Part shown: positions 1-12,000 of the stretch, in pieces
Layout of the letters: each line of letters starts with the position of its first letter
Position numbering within the stretch: the stretch's first letter is position 1
Assembly: GCA_018340805.1 (NCBI GenBank)
Contig: JACMZG010001908.1
Span: 44,266,905 to 44,330,904 of the forward strand
Direction of reading: 5' to 3'
Source of the DNA: Microvelia longipes
Lineage: Eukaryota > Arthropoda > Insecta > Hemiptera > Veliidae
DNA: 64,000 nucleotides
Made by a program: the position numbers and the translations under genes
Notes under the pieces: generated by a model
The model's input: the letters and a program-made list of their open reading frames with translations, nothing else
Database searches by the model: none
Told to the model about the DNA's origin: nothing

Positions 1-2838
1 CCTTAAGTTGGTTCTTAAAATATATATCTTTACTCTAAGCTGTCACCAATGTCTCGACCATTTTTAATTTAATAATAATTTACAAATAAGTCCAAGCATA
101 ATTATGTTTTAAATAACAAATAATAAAAGTTTACATAAAAATATCCATCCAATAAATATTTATATATGATTAAAGTTATATAAGTAGTTTTCATTAATAA
201 AATAGAGTTTAAAAGTATCAGTACAGTTTCATTTATTTTCACATTTAAAATATTTAGTAAAATAATAATTTTTTTATATATAAATATATTTATGATATAA
301 TTATTTAACAATTTATTTTATTTTATTTATAGAAAAGTATGCATAAATGAGATGACATGGGTAGTTGTTTTTTATATATTTTTATTCTCATTTAGAAACA
401 TTAATTGAACATCTAAATTTTACATTTGTTTGCTTGTGAACATGACAGCAGAATGCACAAATATTTGGCCGTCATATACGGCTTTCAGTTTAAAAGGATA
501 AATCAATAATCTGAGATAAATGCACGTACCTCTTGTACATTTTGCATGTACCTCAGGTACATTTTAGCAACTCTATTTGTATCAAGTTATTGTAAACTTA
601 AACAAGAATTCTTTATCTTTAACATTTCCTTTTGTTTAGTGTTTTTTTTAAATTAAATCAATCTATTCTCTTTTTAATCAATTTAATATTTTTCAATCAG
701 TTTAATTTTCTTATTAATTAGTTTTTCCTTTTTTTTCTCCTATTGTTTTTGAATTGTAGCAATTTCGGTATTAAATTTTAATAATGCTGTGATGCCACTT
801 CTTTGTTCTTTTATTTCTTTGGAAACTTACGTAGACTTGAATGAGCTCTTAGACAATGAGTTCCAAAAAAATTTCAGAACGACTGAATATCTATTAATAA
901 ATTCATTCAAATAATGATTCTCTAGCTTAAATATTAAACTTGATAATTTAAGATTTAATTAATGGAAAAGAAAAGTTATTTTTATGATAAAATTTTATTT
1001 ATTTATTTTTTATTCTATTATTTTTATTGTAACGTTTCTACGTTTTCTCAATAATGAATACTTCTCTATACTTAGGGTGTTATTTTAGAACATAACTTGA
1101 GTTGAACTTATTCCTATTTTATTATCGCAGAAATAAGTATTTACTCAATCTCAAGATAAATTCTAGGACACTATCCCTTAATGACATTTCTTAACTTCCA
1201 CTTACTTTTAAAACATTTAAGTTTACAAAAAACGTCATATTATATCGCTTTAATTATTTGTTCAAAACAAGCTATAACAGTCGCAAACATCATACTCCAT
1301 TTTCTGTAACATTAACTCAAAATTAAGTTAATTTTAAATTTTCCTTTAATAACATTAAATTATTCATAAATCTGATTTTATTTTATATTTACAATAAATT
1401 TTAAAAATAAATATATCAGTTATTTACTATGATTACAAAACTGTAAAGTCATTTTTATTCATGTTTAAAACAGCACAAAGAATTTTCCTTCAATGGTTAT
1501 GATCCCTGCTGTAATTATAACCTTACAGAATGGTTATATTATACTTAATGATAGTATCTTATTCATGCAATTTGATATTTTGTATTTAGAATAATATTAC
1601 GAGACTGCCAGTATTTTCTTATGTTTTTAGTTGATTTTTTCCTCGGTAGAAATATTTGGGGTTGTTCAAAGTGGAACACTTATTGTAAGTGTACCATTGT
1701 ATCAGAGTACAGCCATGTACTCTGATTATAATCAGATTAATAATTATAAAAAATAATTATTTAAAGTTACATTGTTTTTACAAGTTTATGTTGGTATTAT
1801 GTTATATTTTGTAGTTTATGTAAATTTACATTAAAAACCAACAGCTTCAATAAAAACTTTTTGTGTGGAAGAAGTTTTCCAACTTTTTTAGATTGTATTG
1901 TTCAAAATTAGTTCGCAATACAGTTCATAATCACTATTGAAAAAACAATAGTTTCTCTAAAACAATAGTTGTTTTGGACTATTGTCCAGAACAATGAATA
2001 TTACTTGAAACAAAATTAAGTATACACTTAAGCTCAAAGTATTTCTGAATTCAAATTATCTTACTTAGGAAACCAAACTATTCATACGTACTTAATTGCA
2101 CTAGTACATCATATTAACACATCACTATTACAGTTTTGCAATAATTTAAGCAAAGAACTGACCAACATGTAAATTTTATATATTCATTTATAAATTATAT
2201 ATAACTTATAAATTTAACAACATAAAACAAACAAATCATTTAACTGGAAACTAAATAAATAAGTATTCATCTAGATCATTCTGTGGAGAATGTTTTAAAA
2301 CATTTGAGTGTTTTAAAGAGTCGAAAATTTTACTAGCAAATTATGGTATGAATAATCAAAATTGTATTTTATGATTCAATGCTGCTCTACATGCATGTTT
2401 ATATTATGTTTTAGTTATATTTCAAGCTCAGTAATAGATTGAGCAATGCCACGATTTCTTTTTTCGGTTGAAAATTACTATTTTCCACTTTAAAACACAT
2501 CAAAATTTAATTATTAAGTTGCAGGACACTTTTTGACATTATTGGTCCATTTCTGTTTGTAGTTTATTGCCAAATACATTATTCGGCTTGTTTTTTAATT
2601 CATCTGAGAATACACCGGTTGGTAGGTCAATGGTTGGTATAAGGGAGGAGGAAAAAGGCAAGACCCTGATCCATTCCAACGTAGAGGTGAATGAAATTAG
2701 TGAAGTCCAAAAGTTCTTGCCAATTTTGTAAGGTAGGAGCCATGGCAAATTAATTCCATGAAGTAACAACTCTAAAATCTGTAGAATTAAAAACAAGAGG
2801 AGGTGCGGCCTTGGCTGCTTTGCAGCGTTGGTGTTGAT
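1..2838. other. AT-rich non-coding stretch, no gene seen
   Basis: Both strands are rich in stop codons and I recognise no protein, RNA or repeat family here. The stretch lies downstream of the NPDC1-like gene (which is on the minus strand), so it is probably intergenic. Short self-complementary pieces occur around 1915-2000. The frames near 2539-2796 do not resemble any protein I know. Confidence 0.6.
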
Positions 2839-2853
2839 ATGTATATATATATA

Positions 2854-2906
<53 letters not shown>

Positions 2907-2922
2907 AATATATATATATATA
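2839..2922. repeat. (TA)n microsatellite with TTA interruptions
   Basis: An almost pure alternating TA tract with several tatatta phase breaks. It is followed directly by a C-rich segment (2923-3030) that also follows (TA)n tracts at 56141 and 61554. Confidence 0.97.
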
Positions 2923-3030
2923 ATCTTGAACTCTAAGTCCCCCATCCAAAAGGTTCACCTCTTTCCCGGTCCCCTTCCATTACCCTAATCTCATAAGCTC
3001 ATTTTTGTTTAAACATTTGCTAAAAAGAAA
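2923..3030 (+). repeat. C-rich dispersed repeat next to a TA array
   Basis: The segment reads cttgaactc, then C-rich text with ggttcacctctt, ccccttccatta and cataagctcattttt. The same order of words follows the TA tract at 56141-56280, and more loosely at 61554-61640. This suggests one dispersed element that carries TA repeats at its edge. Family unknown. Confidence 0.6.
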
Positions 3031-3623
3031 TGAAATACGCTACATAATGTTATTGCACTTACCGGTGAACAAGTGATGGATTAATAGACAATCCGTTTAT
3101 AAGTTATTAGCTTTACCTTAGTGTCTTGCTTCTTAAATTATAAGTTATAACCTAACTATTTAAAGGTACAAGAAAAGTAAGGTTACTTTTTGGAATATAT
3201 TTTTTCTAATTTAAGTTCTTGTTATAATTAATTTGTTATTAATTATTATATAATTTTTCAATGACAAAAAGGGCTTGATCTGATATGGTTTGGTTTGAAG
3301 TGACTAGTAAAGTTTATATTTTAAATTTATTGGAAATACCAAAGAGTTAATAGTGAAATGAGATGGCAAAATTTATCTAATCTTGTATTATTGAGCATGC
3401 TAAAACAGTTCTATGAGGATACAACAAGCTTAATAGTTGCATAGTATGACAGGAACTATTTTGTTGGGCCGAAAATATCCTTAATGATTTCGCTTCACTG
3501 CCATCTCAATCAACTATATACTCTCTGGAAAAAAGACTAGTTGGGTAAAAGGGTCACGGTAATTATAAATACAGGAATGCTTAGCAGCGGATGACATTGC
3601 ATTTTCTTTATCAGCTCCAATAT
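3031..3623. other. Non-coding, 3' flank of the NPDC1-like gene
   Basis: AT-rich DNA without a recognisable frame or repeat. On the minus strand it lies just past the likely polyadenylation signal of the NPDC1-like gene. Confidence 0.5.
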
Positions 3624-3629
3624 TTTATT
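3624..3629 (-). promoter_or_regulatory. Likely polyadenylation signal AATAAA
   Basis: AATAAA on the minus strand, about 38 bases after the TAA stop of the NPDC1-like gene. The position suits a short 3' UTR, but the surroundings are AT-rich and other AATAAA words exist downstream, so its use is inferred. Confidence 0.4.
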
Positions 3630-3666
3630 AATCTTGATTTGATTTTTTTGTATTTTATAGAGTGAT

Positions 3667-3756
3667 TTATTTTTTGTCAGGTGGTTGTTCAGTGGTTGGT
3701 AACACTGGTGTTGGATCATCAATAAACAGCGGGTTTTTGACTTCCATCTCTCCTGT
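3667..3756 (-). CDS. NPDC1: NPDC1-like terminal coding exon (C-terminal 29 residues and stop)
   Basis: The acceptor is a T-rich tract ending in tttcag; the exon opens in phase 0 with TGEMEVKNPLF and runs to DKK and TAA at 3669-3667. TGEMEVxNPLF is the most conserved motif of the family and directly continues YECPGLAP from the previous exon. The last residues (Pro/Thr-rich) are variable in the family. Confidence 0.92.
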   Translation of the reverse strand, partial: TGEMEVKNPLFIDDPTPVLPTTEQPPDKK

Positions 3757-6700
3757 CTGAAACAAATTAAATGCAAGTTATTATTTTGCTTAATCAAATG
3801 CAACAGGTTTCGCTTGACAGTGTTCTCTTTGGGCTTTACATAAGAACCAATATTTTTCTTTGACTGTAGCTAATCTACTCGTGAGTTTACGTAATAAATT
3901 TGACCACAAAGGCTTTTTGTATGTATGTATGTAAAATACACTTTTTGTGTATTTTTACATGCATTATTTTTTTTTAAAAAGAATAATATTGGAAAAAATT
4001 AAAATATTTTTTTAGTTACTTAGGTAACCATAAGAAACAAGACAAAATTATTTTAATGTTCCAAATTTTACATTTTGGAGTCAATGAATTATTGAAAGTT
4101 GAGTTTTTCATAATTTTGGCATTTTTCAGGGCGATTTATCATCCAATGGGGTTGGGGTGATCATTTTCATATTGGGCTTAAAATGACCTCTATTCATAGT
4201 AGTTATACGCCCAATATGTTATATATTGTTTATTTTGGTTTAATGCACTCTACAGCGTTTTTGAAATCAGCAGTTTTTCAGTTGAACAATTTCAAAAAAT
4301 ATACTGATTTCTATTAAAAATAGGGTTTACCTTGGGGGTTCTTTGCTAATAAAACATAGTTAGTGGAATATATTATTTCTTTATCTAATTAAATTCGATA
4401 TTACCACCCTAGGTGACCAAAAAGTCGAAAAAACGGTAGTGGTAGTCAATTAACAGAATACCGAAAAAACGGCCGGTAAAACACATATTCAAATTCGATG
4501 TTGTTTTGGGCATGGGAGTCGAATGAAAGTGATCCGGAGTCGATACGAGCATTCAAATCCAGGGTACCTAGGTTCAAATCCTGGTAAGGACGATAATTTA
4601 GTATTGTTTTTTACATAATATAAGATTATAATCACTACAAAAGGATTCGAACCCAGGTACCCTGGAGTGCTCGTATGTACTTCGGATCACTCACATGCCC
4701 AAAAAACATCGAAAACGACTGCTCACTTGAAATATCCGGTTTACTAGCCGTATTTTTGGTTTTCTGGTAATTGACCATTTTTCGACTTTTTGGTCACCTA
4801 GAGAGGTGATGTCGACTTTATTTACATAAAAAAATAATGTATACCACTATGTTTTATTAGCAAAGAACCCCCAAGGTGAACCCTATTTTCAGTGAAAATC
4901 AGTGTATTTTTGTGAAATTGTTTAACTGAAAAACTACTGTTTTTCAGTTCCAATTCACTTTTTGAGAAGGTTTCAATGAGGTTAAACAAACCCCTGAGGG
5001 TCCCAAAAAGATATCTCAAGCCTCTTGAAGTACTAAGATAGGATATGCCTACTCTCTAGTAATATATATCTCTATATACCTACTATATGCATAAATGTGA
5101 CTTTGTAATAACATAAAGACAATATCATCTCAAATCTCAAAGACAATATTTTATCTTAATTTCTCTCAAAAACAATCAAATTGCTTTTATAAGAACAATA
5201 AAAAAATAATCAAAATTAAGAAGAGGTTTATACACCAAAGAGCCTAAAAATGCTACTATTTAAATAAAGATTTATTAATTGTGAAATAATATTAATTTTT
5301 ATACCCTTGTTGGCATAGAGATGTATACTAGAGAGGGCATAGCCTATCTCAATACATTGAGAAGCCTGAAACATCTTTTGGGGCTCTCAGGGGCTCTGTG
5401 TAACCTCATTGAAACCTCCTTCAAGAATGAGTTAAGGTTACAAAAATCAATTGATTTTTATTTGTTTGCTTATTTGGCTTGTTGATTTACATTGTTTATG
5501 TTTTGATTTGTACTTTTAACATTCTCCTATATGAGCTATTGTAATTTTGTACTGATTATTTGATTGCATTTATAGTCGAAGGTTACTTTTTCGATTTTTC
5601 ACAATTTAACCTATAAGGCCCCTCTAGTAATAATATAACTTGTTGGGTTCTAGCTAATATTATTTATAAACTTTAAATTAATTTGAGTTTAATTTGCATA
5701 AATTTTATTTATTACAGAAAATTTTCAGTTGATAATTTATGGTTTAAAAATAATTTATTCATCACTTTTTAACTTGATTATTATAAAGCGCAATGAAAAG
5801 GAATTTCAGTTAAAACTTTTTAAATCTTTTGTTTATCTACTTTCTTAACATAAAATAAAATTAGTCAATTAATAAATGCATTAAAGAGTTAAGTGAAAAC
5901 TATGGTAAATTTCCTTAAAGAGAAATTTAGAGGAAAAAAACAAAGAAAACTGTGATTATTATTTTCTACAACTTTTATTACTCTTTTAAAATAACCTTTG
6001 ATTATTTATTGCACTTTACTATTATTTAGTTTTAGCAAATTTTCATCATAAAATGGCGCTTTCATGAGGTTGTTAGGATATGCATTTACTTCATAAATCC
6101 AATTTTTTACCAAAATTAGAGTAACAGAAACTAACATTTTAAAAGTAAATCATCCGGCATGCATACATCTACATCCACGCCAGCAAATTTAAGTGAAGGT
6201 TGTATTTTAAAATTCACCAATATGCCAGCAGTAGTAATAGAATACCTACTTTTGGTAAGAATAATCTATTTAATTAATTATTTACTGTAAATGTTTTTTT
6301 CCAATTATAACAATGCACTGAATTTCTGTATTAAAATGGTATTATGTTTAAATCTAAGGGACCGAGAGAGAGAAAAATCCTTGACATTCATGTAATGTAA
6401 TTTTCTAACTAGAATACTTTTCTTATTTAAAACAACGCTGTAGGATTTCCACGAGTGAAAATAATAAGAGATACTAGTACGCAGTGAGACTTAACACAAA
6501 AGACGGCTTAAAACATGACTGTAGTAATGTTTAATATTATCAAGATAATAGAAATATTAAACCCTTTAACACCTCTCTTGTTCTTTCTTATTTATTCTCC
6601 TAGAGATATTATTACTAGAGGAGCCCTATAGGTTAAATTTTGAAACATCGAAAAAGTAACCTGAACACATTTTCTTAGCCCCTGAGAGCCCCAAAAAGAT

Positions 6701-7138
6701 GTTTCAGGTCTCTCAATGTATTGTGATAGGCTATGCCTCCTCTAGTAATACATCTCAATGTTTATTTTAACAATTTTAAACTCTTTCTTAAACCATTTGA
6801 TACCAAAAGAAAGCAAAGATACAAGTGGGTAAATGTTATAATTGCGTGCATATTTAGTCTCCTCAGTGTAGATTATTTATTTTAATTTAACTACATAACC
6901 AAGATAATTAAAACTGAATTTATGCTGGTTTATGCTTTATGACTTGGGAAGTTACTTGATTATCAAGTACTACTCGTATATCCAAGATGTATCCTATATC
7001 CTGGGATATATATACGATGTATATCATGGGGTCCACAGGGGGATCCCAGGATTCTCAAAAATTGGAAAAAAAAGAAGAAAGCAGGAGAAAAAAAAAATAA
7101 AGGAAGAAGGAAAGAATGTATGGTATTGCGTAAAATCA

Positions 7139-7218
<80 letters not shown>

Positions 7219-8477
7219 TATAAAAATATAAATATATTTATGATTGTCCCCCCGCTGTAGGTAGATGGTGGTTCCGCCGTTGAGATAATAGTTACTGTAG
7301 ATAATAGTTTGCACTGCCAATTTTAGAGGAATATTTTTGTGTAATTAACAGATAATTATGTGCGTTTCCTTTGAAAAATTTAGAAAAAAGGAGCTAAGAG
7401 TATTACTTAATAATTGAATAACTTATCAAGTTATAAAACATAAACTGGAAGCTTAAGCAAGAAATGGATTGTTAAGCTCGGGAACACGCATTCCAGGAAA
7501 TTCGCCCGACATGTGAATGGGACCACCATGTCAGCATCTTTATTTTACACCAAAAAAAAAATTACGATTCAGTGTTGCCGAGCTTAGAGCAAGGAAAAGT
7601 TTTGTCTGTAAAAAGGTGTTGGCAATCCTACCATTTTTTACTAAAATATGGCGACGAATTCAACTATAGATGTACAAAAATATTATAAGTTATAAAATAA
7701 TTTTATGTTACCCCTCTTTTGTTATTTTTCATTATGTATTAATAAATCAAAATTACCGGTGCAAGTCCGGGGCATTCGTAGACAGTGTAATCCTGTTCAT
7801 TTTCCTCTTCACTATCAGCTTCTGATTCAGCGCCACCTTGATTGCTGAAATCAAACAAATCGTTAAGCCTAGAGTAAGAAGCGTAAGCAAATATCAACTA
7901 TATCAGTCCATGAGCCGGACCAGAAAAAACATGACTCACTGCACTGTATCAAACCAAATTTTTACTTTTCCGAAGGTACATATGAAAAGTATTGTGTTTG
8001 CAAAAAAATCCGAAACCAGGATGGAGGGGGGTTAAAGCCTCCCCTGGTTTGGAATTAGCCCCCCAAAAATAACATATTGCCTTTTAGCCACAATTATTTT
8101 ATTTCTCCCACTTTGAATAGGTTTAACTAAAAGTTAACATCCCACTAACAACAATCTAAAACAATCAAATAACAACTACTTTTAGCGAGTTTCTTTTGGG
8201 AAATATATGGTAATGAGATAGGCATCATGGTGGATAATTATGCACATTTCCTTTGAAAAATACAGAAAAAATGAGTTACGAGTAGTGCTTGATAATTGAG
8301 TAACTACTCAAGTTATAAAGCATAAACTGGATTCTTAAACAACAAATGGTTTGTTAAACATGAAAACACGCATTGCAAAGGAAATTTGCCCGTAATGCAG
8401 ACCACAACGCCAGAATTTTTTTGATTTAATATTGTTCAAATATACAGTGTTATAAACCACGCACAGACACACACACA

Positions 8478-8533
<56 letters not shown>

Positions 8534-8980
8534 TATATATATATATATATATATAATATATATATATATTATATATATATATTATATATATATATATATA
8601 TATCGGTCGTATTGTCATTTCTATTTTAACCTTCGTTGACTGTACTTGTTCTGCTTTTATATTGAGACTTTTTCATCTTTTTAACTTTTATCATGTTTTA
8701 TTAGTTTGTACCTTCAATGTTTTTTAACTTTTACTTTGTTTTTAATTCATTTTTATGACAAATTATTTTAAATCAATGAACTTCGTTTTTAATTTTTTAA
8801 ACTTTTATTTTTAAATTTTGCATGGGTCTCCTGGCCATAGTAGATGAAGGACTGTGATTATTTCGGCCCTGATGAAGAATTTGTAGTAAAATTCGAAACG
8901 TTGGCTGGAAATAAATATATTATTTTCATGTAAAGCTGTGTTTTTTGTTCATAACCTTATCCGAGATTGGTGGGAGACGC

Positions 8981-9056
<76 letters not shown>

Positions 9057-12000
9057 AAAAAGAAAGAAAAACTTACTTTTCCATGCAAAGGATTTGCTGT
9101 TTAGTTATCTGATAGTGATACATTTGAGCGGATTGAGCCAATTTTCTATCGCCTGTGGGTGTTGACTCGCTACGGTTAGGCCCTGTCACCCCGTACGCTG
9201 GATAATCTACAACTGCTGCCGCCTTCACGTTTTTCTGGAATCTGAAATCAAAGAATTTTTATTAAAAAGTAAATTCAAAGAAAACAAGAATTAATTCTTT
9301 ATTAATAGGTTTAAACTTTTAAACACAATATACTGAAAGATCGATGGCTCTGAGTGAAGGACAGATGTTTTAAACCATTCCAGTCAATGGTTCTCAACAT
9401 TTTTTGACTTACCGCCCCCTTCCCATTGTTAATCAGGGGCAAGGTACACATTTGAGTATGCATAAAATTCATTTTAAAGTTGAATTGTGAGGAACAAAGA
9501 AAGAAATTGCCTCTCCATAAAATTCACAGTTTCCCCTTTCTCAAGCTTAGCTTTTTAGGGGACGCTCATATATTTTAAGATATAAACTATAAACCTACAA
9601 AAATAATAATTAGACATTAAAAAATTAATCTATAAAAACCTCCTCCAAGGTTTGCAAAAGATTTTTAGAATATTTTTAATAATTTGGTATTATTAATTGA
9701 AGTAGTGATAGTAAGTGATAGTAATATGGGGGGAGTGGTAGTAACTCCCTAAGATAGTGTTCTACCCTTTTAATTTCAAGTGTAGGTATATTTCATCTAA
9801 TCTAGACAGAAGAGCCGTGAATTTCTATGGTTCCTCTCATGCTTTTTCAAGCAATCATACATATTTTCACTGACTCTTATAGTCTAGTGAAAACTGGGAA
9901 CAACACGTGCTCTCACTGTTAAACCAAACCTCCACACACTGTTTTTACTTCAGTTTTCGGTTAGTTTTTTAGTTTAAAGTTAGTTCAGTTTTTTAAGATT
10001 TCAGTTAGTTCAGTTTTCTTATTCTTCTTCTATTGTTTTTTAATTACATATATAATTATTAATTTTATGTGTAATCCATCTTATAAGTCAGGTACAATAC
10101 AATTTAACTATCAAAACAATTCTAGGTAATATCCTGCATACGAAATTGAATGTGCTAAAAAACTTCTCTTATGAACTTAATTAGAGATATAATAGTATAT
10201 TATACAATTTTTTAATGTGGGAGGGAAAATGTTAATTATTGGTTTGTGTGAGTTCTTAACTAAATATTTCTCCTTTTTCCTTGTGTAGTCAAATATTTTC
10301 ATTTATTTAATGTTTTCTCTCAAGGGAGTTATGTGACATTTTACTCCTCCTCTCTCACTCTGTAATTACACCCAGGCTTTTCATTTTTAACTCATTTCAC
10401 TTTTTTTTCCGTCTCGACGATTTTTATGATAGTCTAGCCAATATTCGCTAACTTTGGTTTTTTTTGCAAATTTTTAAATTGTTTAAATTTTATTTCGGGA
10501 ATCTGTTCGGACATGTTTAGGGATCTGCGACTATAGCACACCTAATCACGTCTTATTTGTCGCAAAATACGAGGACTTGATCGTTGAATAGACTATGGAT
10601 AAAAATAGGAGTCATCAGCAAGCCAAGCGAGCTGAAAATTAGGTACACAAAATAGTTTGGTCTAAAATTCAAGCTTATCTAAGTTATCATATCCCATCAG
10701 CCTTATGCTTGTATTAATTAATTAATTATTAAAATTGGTTTAATAGAGTGTTGAGATATATGGCTCTGAATTGAGGATCGATGTACCAACCATATTCCTA
10801 ATTCTTCATGACCCACTATTTTCTCCTCATCCTCCTGTTGATTACTTGATTGGAATTACAATTTTACTTCTTCTCTGATCCTACTTCAGGTAAATTTGTA
10901 CTGTGTTTGTACGTTTTAGGGTCAGTTTGTTCTATAGGGTGATAATGTATAAAAAAAACTTATGTGGTTTTAACAATGCTTTCTGTCTGTGTGTCGTTTG
11001 TGCTTTGTGTAGCTAAGCTCTATACACATTAACAGATCTATGTGGACGGTATCCGGAAAAAAGTACACGGGAAAAAATACAGGAAAAAAGTACTTTGGTG
11101 TACTTTTTTCCGTGTATTTTTTTCCCGTGTATTTTTTTCCGTGTATTTTTTTCAGAGTATTTTTTCCTGTATTTTTTTCCCGTGTACTTTTTTTCCTAGA
11201 TTCATGTGGACGTCCTCTGCAATATATCTGTTGGACACATGGGTGCTAAAGGACGGGGTGATAGTTATGAAGGGAGTCACGCCTTGTGTTTCGCCCTGGT
11301 TAGCCAACTAACCTAGATAGTCAATGCGGCAAGACGAGCAGGTGATCGCAAGGGGCATGTATAATAAAAATTGGCTTAATGCATGGCAAATTTAGGCACC
11401 CATCTAGACACTCATCACGAAAACTTAGAAAACTTATTTATTACGTAAAGGTCTATTTTTGTACCAAATTTCAACTCAATTGGATTATTTTTTTCGATTA
11501 TTCACAATTTTTTTAAAAAAACCTAAACAAGTCGTCTGATAAATAAACTAATGCTGGCATAGAGAAATAAATTACGCACATTTATAAGTCTAACAGATGC
11601 CTACATGCGTGGCAAATCTCAATCCGGTCACATAATTTTTCGACGTTTTATTATTTTTCAAAATGTTCGCTAATTATTATTAATAACCCCCATTATTGCG
11701 GGTTAATGAAGTCACAAAAATACCTTCCAAATTGCATAACTAAACCTATCGATTTATTTTTGTACCAAGTTTCAACTAACTAGCATAAATAAACTGGGAG
11801 CTACGATGTTAACAGACACACAAAAAGTACTCAGCTCTTTACAAAAGACATACTGTACTTGTAAATGTTACTGTAAAGGTTAGAGTTCTTACTCCCCTGA
11901 AACTTACCATATATATCTCTAAAAGAAGAATTTTTATTTTTTTACTCTTTACTCCTAAACTAAATATTTAAAATGTCAATGCTTGAATTATTAAGTTCTC

